Shown here: positions 56,068 through 64,000 of the stretch, in pieces
How positions within the stretch are numbered: position 1 is the first letter of the stretch
Layout: each line of letters begins with the position of its first letter
Assembly (NCBI RefSeq): GCF_017377505.1
Contig: NZ_JAFREN010000003.1
Coordinates: 1 to 64,000, forward strand
Direction: 5' to 3'
From: Enterococcus sp. DIV0212c
GTDB lineage: Bacteria; Bacillota; Bacilli; Lactobacillales; Enterococcaceae
Length of the DNA stretch: 64,000 nt
Program-made: the position numbers and the translations under genes
The notes under the pieces: model-generated
Seen by the model: only the letters and a program-made list of their open reading frames with translations
Database searches by the model: none
What the model was told of the DNA's origin: nothing

Positions 56068-56412
56068 TCAAATAATCGTCATCGCTAATTCTTGAACTTT
56101 TTGCACCGCCTCTTCATTTTCCATCCAATTATCTGCTTGAATCCATTGATGTATTTGCGCCATCTTTTTTGGTGTCTCAGGATCTTTTGATAGCTTCATT
56201 TCTGCTTCAAACAGCTGATAGGTTAATGTATTAATGATATCTACATCTAATTCTTTTTGTATTTGAAGAATATTCATCAATGTAAGATTCCATTTTTTAC
56301 TAGCAGCTAAATTGACCTTTCCGCCGACTAAATCTGACCAATTTAATTCTTTTTCTATTCTTATCTCATCTATTGCTTCCCAAAATTCTTCGATTGTATT
56401 TATTTTACGCAT
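56068..56412 (-). CDS. Small helical protein with HTH-like segment
   Basis: This 114-residue helical protein carries LNWSDLVGGKVNLAASKKWN near residue 23, a pattern like a divergent Xre/Cro helix-turn-helix. It has an amphipathic C-terminal half and no membrane segment. AAAGGAG precedes the ATG. It lies 100 bp upstream of the endolysin-like gene on the same strand, so it may regulate it or be cotranscribed with it. I do not recognise the family. Confidence 0.5.
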   Translation of the reverse strand: MRKINTIEEFWEAIDEIRIEKELNWSDLVGGKVNLAASKKWNLTLMNILQIQKELDVDIINTLTYQLFEAEMKLSKDPETPKKMAQIHQWIQADNWMENEEAVQKVQELAMTII

Positions 56413-57010
56413 TTTTTCACTCCTTTCTTTTTTCTAATGGGACTATTTAATAATTGCGCCATGTCGAGACACGCTGTCTTTTTCACAAGTTAATTCTACT
56501 GCAAACTTTCCTCTTAATACTCTTAACTTACTATCAACACTCTCCCAAAAAACTTTCCTATCTTTTCCTCTTCCAAAAATCAATAATTATATTTAAAAAG
56601 TATATAGTACAAAATTCATTTATTTTGTTGTCTATTCTTTGAAAGATCGCATTTACAAAATATTTTTATATTTTGACATAAATTTATTTCTCATTTAATT
56701 TTAACAAAAAATAAATCAATTCAGCTTAGTTTCTTTACTTTGTTTTTCTCTATATTTTGTAATTTAATAAATGTTTTTTTGAATAAAACAATTATGAAAC
56801 CGCATATAGTGAATTCATTCAAAAGATTTTTTGTTATTTATTCCATTCTATACCCCTTATGTTCTCAAAAAATTAGAAGAATGCAAAAAAATATGATGAA
56901 TATTTCACTTCACCATATAGTACAATTACATTTATGTAAATATAATTATCTTTTTATTTTCAATAATTTACTATATGGAAGATAATAAAAAAGAAAGGTA
57001 TGTGTATTTA
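56413..57010. other. AT-rich gap upstream of the giant surface protein
   Basis: About 600 bp with no plausible gene. A possible plus-strand promoter is TTGACA (56673-56678) with TAATTT (56696-56701) after 17 bp. If used, the transcript would have an untranslated leader of about 300 nt before the surface-protein start. The minus strand should hold the promoter of the 114-residue gene. Confidence 0.4.
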
Positions 57011-60000
57011 ATGAATGAATTATGGAAAAAAAAATCATTTAGGTTCATATTATATTCCAGTCCAATTCTTATAGGAATTGTTACACCTATTCGTACATTT
57101 GCTGTAGCCCTAGAACAAGTAGACCAATCTACACAACCGGCTTTGCCAAAAGATTATATTGGAACTTTGAAGGAATATGAAGCTGCACGAGACGAGTACT
57201 TGGCAGTAAAAAACAACTATGATAGTGCATTGGATGAATATAATGCATTGAAAAGCAACGCTGATGCTACCTATCAAACTGCTGATCAACTAAATACAGA
57301 ACTTAATGTCCTGAAAGAAGCCTATCAAACAGAGTTACTGAATTTCGAAAAAATTGCAAAAACTTATGAGGCAAGTAGATCTGCTTATGAAACAAATAAA
57401 TCTAACTATGAAGTACATATTGATCATTATAATGAAGCAAAGTCCGCTTACGAAACAGAACAGGCTCTTTATCAAAAAACTGAAACGACGTTCCTTAGTA
57501 TGCAGGAGAAATACTTAGCTGCACTAACTCTGTATGAAACAGCTAATAGTGAAGCTGAGAATCAAAGAATAACTTATGAAAACTTACGCATTGAATACGA
57601 GAAAAAGCGGACAGCCTATGAAAAAATAGCGACAGAATATGAAACGATTCAATCTGCTTACAACAGTGCAAAAAATACGTACAATAATCAGTTAAAAGAC
57701 TACACTATAGAAAAACTTTCTTATGACACTCTACTGGAAAAGTACAATACTAAAAAAGAAGTTTATGATACGACAGCAACTGAATTTAATCAGGCCGCTG
57801 ATTTATACAGCGTAAGTAAAACTGAATTTGAAACAGCTAAAACAGCTTATGCTACGGTCAAATCTGATTATGATCAGACTCTTAGTGAATACAATGCGCT
57901 ATTAAAAGAATATAATACCGCAAAAGAACTTTATTCAACTGAAAAAGCTGATTGTGAAAAACGTTTATCAGAACTAAACAAATCCATAAGTGACTATGAG
58001 AGTAAACTTGCTGCCTACAACCAAATCAAAGATGACTATACAGTAAAAAAACAAGCTTATGAAACAGCTTTAGCTAATTACAATAATGTATCCGATCAAT
58101 TAAAGGACTTAGTAAATCAGTATGAAACGGCGAGAACAGCTCATGAAATAGAAAAACAGGCTTTCGATCAGAAAACTAAAACATACGACACAGCTAAAGC
58201 TACTTATGATCAACAAAAAACAGCTTATGATACTCAACTCGCTACTTATAAAACAGAATTGAACACATATAATGAAAAACGGGTAGCAGCCGAGAAAATT
58301 CTAAAACAATATGAAGAAGGTACCGCAGAATATACAGCTGCACTAAACGTATATACAGAAAATAATGCCCTTTACAATGAAGTGAATAACCACTATCAAC
58401 AAGTAAAAGAGCAAGCCGATTTACTAACTAACCAATTTAAAGAAACAAAAACAGCTTATGAAACAATAGAAGCAAACTACCAAGCGATTTCAGCTTCTTA
58501 TCAAGCAATCAAACAAACGTATGATTCTCTTGTTGCACAACGTGACCAAGCTAAAAGTAATTACCAAAAATTAGAGTTAGACTATCAAGCAATCAGCAAC
58601 AACTATATTCAAGTAATGAGTGTCTACGAAAAAACCGAAAAAGCCTATAAAGCAACACTCGCAGAAGTTGATGAAGTAAAAGATCAGTCAACAAAATTAA
58701 GTTTGTCTTATAACGACATCTTAACTAAATTTATAAGTGGCTCAGCTGCCTATGAATTAACCAAAGAGAAATATAACGAGGCAAACACTACTTATGAAAC
58801 AATTCGCCAAAAATACGAAATAACCCGTAACAACTATGATCAGCTATTGCTGCAACAGCAAACACTTAAAGATGAATTGATCAAGCTAAAAGCTGACCTT
58901 TTACAGACTAAAACAGCTTTTGCAACTGTGAGTGAACTACTGACCACGACTAAAAACCAATACAATGAATTGACGTTACAATATACTGAAACAAAGGCAA
59001 ATTATACGGAAGTAACAAAACAGTTTAGTGAGTTAAAAAATGAATATACTACGGCTAAAACAGCTTATTCAACTGCACAAGAGAAAATTTCAGCAATTAC
59101 TGAAGCTTATGAGCTTCGCGAAAAAGAATATATAGAATTAGCTGCTTACTATGTTGTCCTTGAACAAAAATATCAGAAGGCACTTAAAATTTATGAAACT
59201 ACTTCTGAAACATTGAAAAACCTTCAAACAGAGAAAAACGAACATGAAGCTGAGTATCTAACTGTTTCAGAAAAATATAATGAATTACGTACAGCCTTTA
59301 CAGAAATCGAAACACAATACAAAGACATTCATGTAAAATATACCGATGCTTTTTTGGCATGGGAATCAGCTGATACTACATATAATTTAGCAGATAAAAC
59401 GTTAAAAACACTTGAAAAAGCGTATACTTCAACGCATAAACAATATGAAGCTCTACAGACAAAATATGCTCTGGCACAAGAAATGCACGGCACCGCTTCA
59501 CAGCCTTATGATGAAGCACTAGCAGCATATGATGATGCAGTTATTGCTACAACAAAAATTAATGATGCTACAACTAACATGGAGAATGTCTTCAAAAATT
59601 TCCCGAAAGATAAAATCACACAGGAAAATTTTGAAAATATTCAAAATGACTTAGTGGGATGGCAGGCTGAATACAGTTCAGCTAAACAAGCTTTAACTGA
59701 AGCCTTAACTCTCTCATGGCCAGTTATTGAGGAATATCAATCTAAAAATAATGCCTATAATGCCAGCTCTATTGTACCTGAAAGTAATATTACCAATGTT
59801 TATAAGCCCGTAGGTTTTAAAAACACATTATCAGATTATATAAAAAAAGCAGAAGAAATGATGTTAAAAAATATAGATAATGCTAAAGCGTATCAACAAT
59901 ACTATCAAGCGTACAATAACTATTCCGATGCTTTTAATACCTATAAATCAGGCTGGGCAAATGGTAATGCAGGTGATCCTAATAAAGAATTAAATACATG

Positions 60001-61294
60001 GATCACAATTATCAATTCAGCTGGGGATTTGGATTTTACCTCGATTGGATATCCTGATGAACGTCTACAATCATTAAATACCACTGATGCTTGGAATGAA
60101 TTTGTCTCTACTTACAAAACAAAAGCAGGTGAAGCACTCGAAAGCCTGACTAAGTACTCTGAGTATTTAAAAGGGGTTTCCTCTGAATGGACAGAAGCAA
60201 ACAACGCTATCGCTACTGCTATTAATGAGTTTAATAACGCAACAGGCTACAGTATTCAGCCGCCTATTAATTTAGATAGAATTACTTCATCCGTTACTTC
60301 AGGAATCAAGGCAGCCACAGGTGTTTATCAATCAGGTCTAGACGACTTCTATGAAGATCCTTATCTTGAAGGATTAAACCTATCACTCTACGATTGGATA
60401 CAAATGGGTGGAGGCAGTTCTGTCTTTAATTGGCGGATGAGTACACAATCATTCCTTGGAACAGTTGATATTAAGCCAATTGATGTTGAACCTGTCGGAA
60501 TTGATTTAGGTGATTTTGAACTTTTAAAGCTCACAGCTCCAATCATTCCAACCGTACCAGATATGCCTGTAGAACCTTTAGAGCCAGCAATTCTTAGCAT
60601 ACCTAAAAAAGTTGAGCCTGTAGAGAAACCTGTAAACTTAGCAATAGAGCCAACAGTAGTTTCATCAAAAGCGATCGTGGAAATTACAGGAATTACACAA
60701 CATGCGTTAACACAAAAACACGCCTCAGTACCAACTGAGCCAATTGTTAAATTAGAAGAATCACAAGATGTAACTGATGTGGATTTTGACAGCGAAGAAG
60801 CCGAAGAAAGTTTGCAGCCAGAAGCGCCAATTGATTTAAACGATTTAGAAGAAGTTACAGGTGCGGCACCCGTGGAAAAACCGAAAGAACTCGAGAAAGC
60901 GCCAGCTTTTGAAGATCCTGTTATTCCAGAGATTACACGTCCAGAAGTGGTAGAAGAGACCACAACACCTGTAGAAAAACCTATCGAGATTACGATGTCA
61001 ACTAAACCAAATACATCAGAAGCGCCTGTGGAAGGGAAACGTCCAGAAGAGCCGAAAACACTCGTAAAACCGAAAGAAAAAGAGCAGGTCCAAACTGAGA
61101 TGCTAAGAACTACCACAAATACCGTAGCCGATCCTTCAAGAAATACACTGCCAAATACTCGTTCAGCCAAAAGGAAACTGCCTAACACAGGAACCGCAAC
61201 TTCTGTAACAGAACAAAGTATCGGCGTATTGATGACAGGAATCGCTGGATCACTTCTTTTCTGGAAAAGAAAAAAAGGCAAACACGCGAAATAA
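57011..61294 (+). CDS. Giant LPXTG surface protein with tyrosine-heptad coiled-coil repeats
   Basis: This is a protein of about 1427 residues. A basic N-terminus and hydrophobic stretch (about 9-30) form the signal peptide. Residues about 50-880 are helical, with Tyr (often YET, YEK or YNT) recurring at 7-residue intervals. A less repetitive domain (about 880-1150) follows, then a Pro/Glu/Val-rich wall-spanning region. The sorting signal is LPNTG, a hydrophobic helix and KRKKGKHAK. A second motif LPNTR lies ten residues earlier. It is expected to be anchored by sortase A. The start may be 57011, GTG at 57002 or ATG at 56975. Confidence 0.85.
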   Translation: MNELWKKKSFRFILYSSPILIGIVTPIRTFAVALEQVDQSTQPALPKDYIGTLKEYEAARDEYLAVKNNYDSALDEYNALKSNADATYQTADQLNTELNVLKEAYQTELLNFEKIAKTYEASRSAYETNKSNYEVHIDHYNEAKSAYETEQALYQKTETTFLSMQEKYLAALTLYETANSEAENQRITYENLRIEYEKKRTAYEKIATEYETIQSAYNSAKNTYNNQLKDYTIEKLSYDTLLEKYNTKKEVYDTTATEFNQAADLYSVSKTEFETAKTAYATVKSDYDQTLSEYNALLKEYNTAKELYSTEKADCEKRLSELNKSISDYESKLAAYNQIKDDYTVKKQAYETALANYNNVSDQLKDLVNQYETARTAHEIEKQAFDQKTKTYDTAKATYDQQKTAYDTQLATYKTELNTYNEKRVAAEKILKQYEEGTAEYTAALNVYTENNALYNEVNNHYQQVKEQADLLTNQFKETKTAYETIEANYQAISASYQAIKQTYDSLVAQRDQAKSNYQKLELDYQAISNNYIQVMSVYEKTEKAYKATLAEVDEVKDQSTKLSLSYNDILTKFISGSAAYELTKEKYNEANTTYETIRQKYEITRNNYDQLLLQQQTLKDELIKLKADLLQTKTAFATVSELLTTTKNQYNELTLQYTETKANYTEVTKQFSELKNEYTTAKTAYSTAQEKISAITEAYELREKEYIELAAYYVVLEQKYQKALKIYETTSETLKNLQTEKNEHEAEYLTVSEKYNELRTAFTEIETQYKDIHVKYTDAFLAWESADTTYNLADKTLKTLEKAYTSTHKQYEALQTKYALAQEMHGTASQPYDEALAAYDDAVIATTKINDATTNMENVFKNFPKDKITQENFENIQNDLVGWQAEYSSAKQALTEALTLSWPVIEEYQSKNNAYNASSIVPESNITNVYKPVGFKNTLSDYIKKAEEMMLKNIDNAKAYQQYYQAYNNYSDAFNTYKSGWANGNAGDPNKELNTWITIINSAGDLDFTSIGYPDERLQSLNTTDAWNEFVSTYKTKAGEALESLTKYSEYLKGVSSEWTEANNAIATAINEFNNATGYSIQPPINLDRITSSVTSGIKAATGVYQSGLDDFYEDPYLEGLNLSLYDWIQMGGGSSVFNWRMSTQSFLGTVDIKPIDVEPVGIDLGDFELLKLTAPIIPTVPDMPVEPLEPAILSIPKKVEPVEKPVNLAIEPTVVSSKAIVEITGITQHALTQKHASVPTEPIVKLEESQDVTDVDFDSEEAEESLQPEAPIDLNDLEEVTGAAPVEKPKELEKAPAFEDPVIPEITRPEVVEETTTPVEKPIEITMSTKPNTSEAPVEGKRPEEPKTLVKPKEKEQVQTEMLRTTTNTVADPSRNTLPNTRSAKRKLPNTGTATSVTEQSIGVLMTGIAGSLLFWKRKKGKHAK

Positions 61295-61353
61295 ATTCTA
61301 AGTTATCTGAATATCAGAAAATGAAGATTTACAGTTTTGAAAAAATAGATGAA

Positions 61354-61391
61354 AAATACCCAGTGAGAAGATTTATGCTCACTGGGTATTT
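61354..61391. terminator. Terminator between surface protein and mnmG
   Basis: A 14-bp stem (61354-61367 with 61378-61391) with A- and T-rich ends lies between two convergent genes and probably works in both directions. Confidence 0.85.
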
Positions 61392-61451
61392 CTATTGTAG
61401 AAAATAAGTTCATGAATGGATGAATAACATCTCTGTTATAACTATCTTCTA

Positions 61452-63350
61452 TTAGCTTTGTACTTTCGCTATCTTCCCTTGCTCAATATAAACCATCAAA
61501 ATCGAAACATCAGCTGGGTTTACACCACTGATTCTACTTGCTTGAGCAATTGTTTCTGGTTGGATTTTTTGTAGTTTTTGCTTCGCTTCGGTCGCCAAGC
61601 CATTGATAGCTGCATAGTCGATATTTTCTGGAATTCGTTTGGCTTCCATCCGTTTTAGTTTATCGACTTTTTCTAGTGCTTTTTTGATGTAGCCTTCATA
61701 TTTTAATTGAATTTCAACTTGTTCAATAACTTTATCATCCAATTCTACTTCGGCTGCTGGAATAAATTGTGTCACTTCATGATAGCTCATTTCTGGGCGT
61801 TTTAAGAAGTCTCCAGCCAAGACCCCATCTTTCAACGGAACTGAACCTTTTGCCTCTAAAAACGCTTGTACGTCCGCTGTAGGCTTCACTCGGACTGAAT
61901 TCAAGCGAGCGATTTCAGCTTCAACTGCTTTTTTCTTTTCAAGATAGGCTGTATATTGGTCTTCTTTAACTAAACCAATTTCATGCCCTTGTTCTGTTAA
62001 ACGCAAATCTGCATTATCATGGCGTAAAATCAAGCGATATTCAGCTCTTGATGTTAGTAAACGATAGGGTTCATTGGTTCCTTTAGTCACTAAATCATCG
62101 ATCATAACACCGATATAACCATCACTACGTTTCATCACAAATGGTTCTTTTCCTTGAACTTTGAGTGCTGCGTTGATTCCGGCAATTAGACCTTGACCTG
62201 CTGCTTCTTCATAACCACTGGTACCATTCGTTTGTCCAGCTGTAAATAAGCCATCAATTACTTTTGTTTCTAAGGTTGGACGCAATTGGTGCGGCACAAC
62301 AACATCATACTCGATTGCATAACCTGTACGCATCATCTCAGCTTTTTCTAAACCAGCAATCGAATGTAGGATATCGGTTTGGACATCTTCTGGTAATGAA
62401 GTTGATAGCCCTTGAACGTAGACTTCTTCTGTATTCAATCCTTCTGGCTCCAAAAATAGTTGGTGACGAGGCTTGTCAGAAAAACGAACGATTTTATCTT
62501 CGATCGATGGGCAATAACGTGCGCCAACGCCTTCAACGATTCCTGTAAACATCGGTGCACGATGCAGATTGTCTTGAATGATTTCATGGGTTCCTTCATT
62601 CGTATAAGTCAGCCAGCATGAACGTTGGTCTAAATTATACGCATCATCTGGTGTGCTGAAACTAAAGTGATTAGGTTGCTCATCACCCGGTTGTTCTTCC
62701 GTCACAGAGTAATCGATCGTGCTAGATTTTACGCGTGGTGGCGTTCCTGTTTTAAAACGATCCATTTCAAGACCTAGTTCTTTCAGATGATCTGCTAAAC
62801 CAATTGATGGTAATGAATTGTTCGGTCCTGAAGAATATTTCAGTTCACCGATGATGATTTCACCGCGAAGTGCTGTTCCAGCTGTAATGATTACCGCTTT
62901 ACTTTGATATTGTGCGCCTGTTGTTGTCACAACACCTTGGCAGATGCCGTCTTCTACGATTAATCTCTCAACGATTCCTTGGCGTAATGACAAGTTATCC
63001 GTGCGTTCGATTGTATGTTTCATTTCAGTGGCATACGCGTGTTTGTCCGCTTGGGCGCGCAGGGCGCGAACGGCCGGACCTTTTCCTGTGTTTAGCATCC
63101 GCATTTGGATGTATGTTTTGTCTATATTATGACCCATTTCGCCGCCTAGTGCATCGATTTCTCGGACCACGACTCCTTTGGCTGGACCTCCCACTGATGG
63201 GTTACACGGCATAAATGCGACCATATCTAAATTGATTGTTAGGAGCAGTGTTTTGCTGCCCATACGAGCGGATGCTAGGGCTGCTTCTGAACCAGCATGT
63301 CCTGCTCCGACTACGATTACATCATAAGATTCTGCTTTAAATTGATTCAT
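61452..63350 (-). CDS. mnmG: tRNA uridine-5-carboxymethylaminomethyl modification protein MnmG
   Basis: This 632-residue FAD-binding protein (GidA) acts with MnmE to modify U34 of several tRNAs. The dinucleotide-binding motif is [19 protein letters not shown]. Family signatures include [21 protein letters not shown] and the C-terminal helical domain ending [20 protein letters not shown]. It follows mnmE by 13 bp in the usual order. In relatives rsmG-parA-parB lies immediately downstream; here about 30 kb of accessory genes intervene. Confidence 0.97.
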   Translation of the reverse strand: MNQFKAESYDVIVVGAGHAGSEAALASARMGSKTLLLTINLDMVAFMPCNPSVGGPAKGVVVREIDALGGEMGHNIDKTYIQMRMLNTGKGPAVRALRAQADKHAYATEMKHTIERTDNLSLRQGIVERLIVEDGICQGVVTTTGAQYQSKAVIITAGTALRGEIIIGELKYSSGPNNSLPSIGLADHLKELGLEMDRFKTGTPPRVKSSTIDYSVTEEQPGDEQPNHFSFSTPDDAYNLDQRSCWLTYTNEGTHEIIQDNLHRAPMFTGIVEGVGARYCPSIEDKIVRFSDKPRHQLFLEPEGLNTEEVYVQGLSTSLPEDVQTDILHSIAGLEKAEMMRTGYAIEYDVVVPHQLRPTLETKVIDGLFTAGQTNGTSGYEEAAGQGLIAGINAALKVQGKEPFVMKRSDGYIGVMIDDLVTKGTNEPYRLLTSRAEYRLILRHDNADLRLTEQGHEIGLVKEDQYTAYLEKKKAVEAEIARLNSVRVKPTADVQAFLEAKGSVPLKDGVLAGDFLKRPEMSYHEVTQFIPAAEVELDDKVIEQVEIQLKYEGYIKKALEKVDKLKRMEAKRIPENIDYAAINGLATEAKQKLQKIQPETIAQASRISGVNPADVSILMVYIEQGKIAKVQS

Positions 63351-63363
63351 CGACTCTTCCTCT

Positions 63364-64000
63364 CTATTTTCCTAAACAAAATTGACTGAATAATTGAGTG
63401 ATTAGTTCATCTTGAACACTGTCACCGACGATTTCACCTAAAAAGTCCCAACAGCGGGTCATATCCATTTGAACGAGATCGACTGGCATGCCAGCTTCGA
63501 TTCCTCGAATCACTTCATCTAGCGCGATTGCTGATTGATCTAATAAGGCAATATGGCGGGTGTTGGAAACATAAGTTGCATCTTTTTCCCCTGTTTGTCC
63601 GCCGAAAAATAAGTCTGCGATTTTTAATTCTAATTGTTCCATCCCTGTATTGGATAAAACCGATACGGGTAATATTTCTTCATCATTAACGAGCTGTTTT
63701 AATTCTTCTCGATCTAATTGAGAAGGTAAATCCATTTTATTTAGTAAGATTACTCGTTTTAAACCTTCCGTTGCAGCTAATAATTGACGATCTTCTTCTG
63801 TTAGCGGCTCATTTTGATTTAGAACTAGTAAAATCAAATCGGATTCAGCTAATGCTTTACGACTGCGTTCTACCCCAATTCGTTCTACAATATCTTCTGT
63901 TTCTCTAATTCCAGCTGTATCGATCAATTTCAGTGGCACACCACGAACGTTCACATATTCTTCGATAACATCTCGAGTGGTTCCTGCTATATCTGTTACG
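63364..64000 (-). CDS. mnmE: tRNA modification GTPase MnmE, C-terminal part
   Basis: This is the last 211 codons of mnmE; the gene continues beyond the right edge. Visible are the G2 region AGTTRD, the G3 motif [10 protein letters not shown], the G4 motif NKMD and the invariant C-terminal FCLGK carrying the functional Cys. It hydrolyses GTP and with MnmG modifies wobble uridine in tRNA. Translation reads in frame through to position 64000. Confidence 0.97.
   Translation of the reverse strand, partial: VTDIAGTTRDVIEEYVNVRGVPLKLIDTAGIRETEDIVERIGVERSRKALAESDLILLVLNQNEPLTEEDRQLLAATEGLKRVILLNKMDLPSQLDREELKQLVNDEEILPVSVLSNTGMEQLELKIADLFFGGQTGEKDATYVSNTRHIALLDQSAIALDEVIRGIEAGMPVDLVQMDMTRCWDFLGEIVGDSVQDELITQLFSQFCLGK

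Noticed and set aside
56740..56985. 81-codon open frame before the surface protein
   Set aside because: Composition is that of AT-rich intergenic DNA and no binding site is present.
60388..61281. Minus-strand open frame of 297 codons opposite the surface protein C-terminus
   Set aside because: It is a shadow of the Pro/Glu/Val-rich plus-strand coding region; its Ser/Gly/Thr-rich translation and lack of a binding site argue against a gene.

Overview
The window looks like low-GC Gram-positive chromosome from near a replication origin, most likely an Enterococcus of the E. faecalis clade. The support is gene content and order: croR-croS, serS under a T-box leader, guaB, a DUF1129 protein, ychF, a DUF951 protein, parB-parA-rsmG, and mnmG-mnmE running off the right edge. 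It is AT-rich, Shine-Dalgarno sites are strong, and sortase, WxL-type and type VIIb secretion (T7SSb) genes are present. The species assignment rests on synteny and protein resemblance from memory, not on a search.

Layout. 1-560: gene-free, imperfect ~119-bp tandem repeats. 605-2435: VanRS-type two-component pair, probably CroRS. 2491-9792 (minus strand): an accessory block of a ComP-like kinase with a NarL-type regulator, a strong terminator, an AvrD-family enzyme, a P-loop kinase-like ATPase and an FtsX-type ABC transporter. 9943-18796: conserved core (T-box/serS, polysaccharide deacetylase, guaB, a large membrane protein, DUF1129, ychF, DUF951). 18893-28540: an apparent insertion between DUF951 and parB with an Mga-like regulator, a tyrosine integrase, and a five- or six-gene minus-strand operon (orphan OmpR-like regulator, acidic DivIVA-like coiled coil, unknown protein, possible small ORF, DUF916/DUF3324 protein, unknown coiled coil). 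28623-31002: parB, parA, rsmG, with a near-perfect parS at 31281. 31361-61294: a second accessory block between rsmG and mnmG. It holds an M24-like probable pseudoenzyme, a GNAT enzyme, an atypical LytTR regulator, a complete T7SSb locus (esxA, esaA, essA, esaB, essB, essC) with one cargo cassette, a TPM-domain protein, a GH25 lysozyme, ada, an ICL/PEPM enzyme, an amidinohydrolase, an endolysin-like protein with a small partner, and a ~1430-residue LPXTG protein. 61452-64000: mnmG and the C-terminal part of mnmE.

How the genes may work together. The HK/RR, AvrD-like, kinase-like and ABC genes could form a system that makes, exports and senses a small molecule. The T7SSb core ends in a cassette (DUF4176, three small helical proteins, a glycine-rich effector candidate and a polytopic immunity candidate) shaped like contact-dependent antibacterial modules. 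The parB-proximal operon combines an orphan regulator, a DivIVA-like scaffold and a WxL-binding-type membrane protein, with no WxL partner in the window. These three loci, plus the tyrosine-heptad surface protein, are the best candidates for new biology. No rRNA, tRNA, CRISPR array or complete insertion sequence was recognised.
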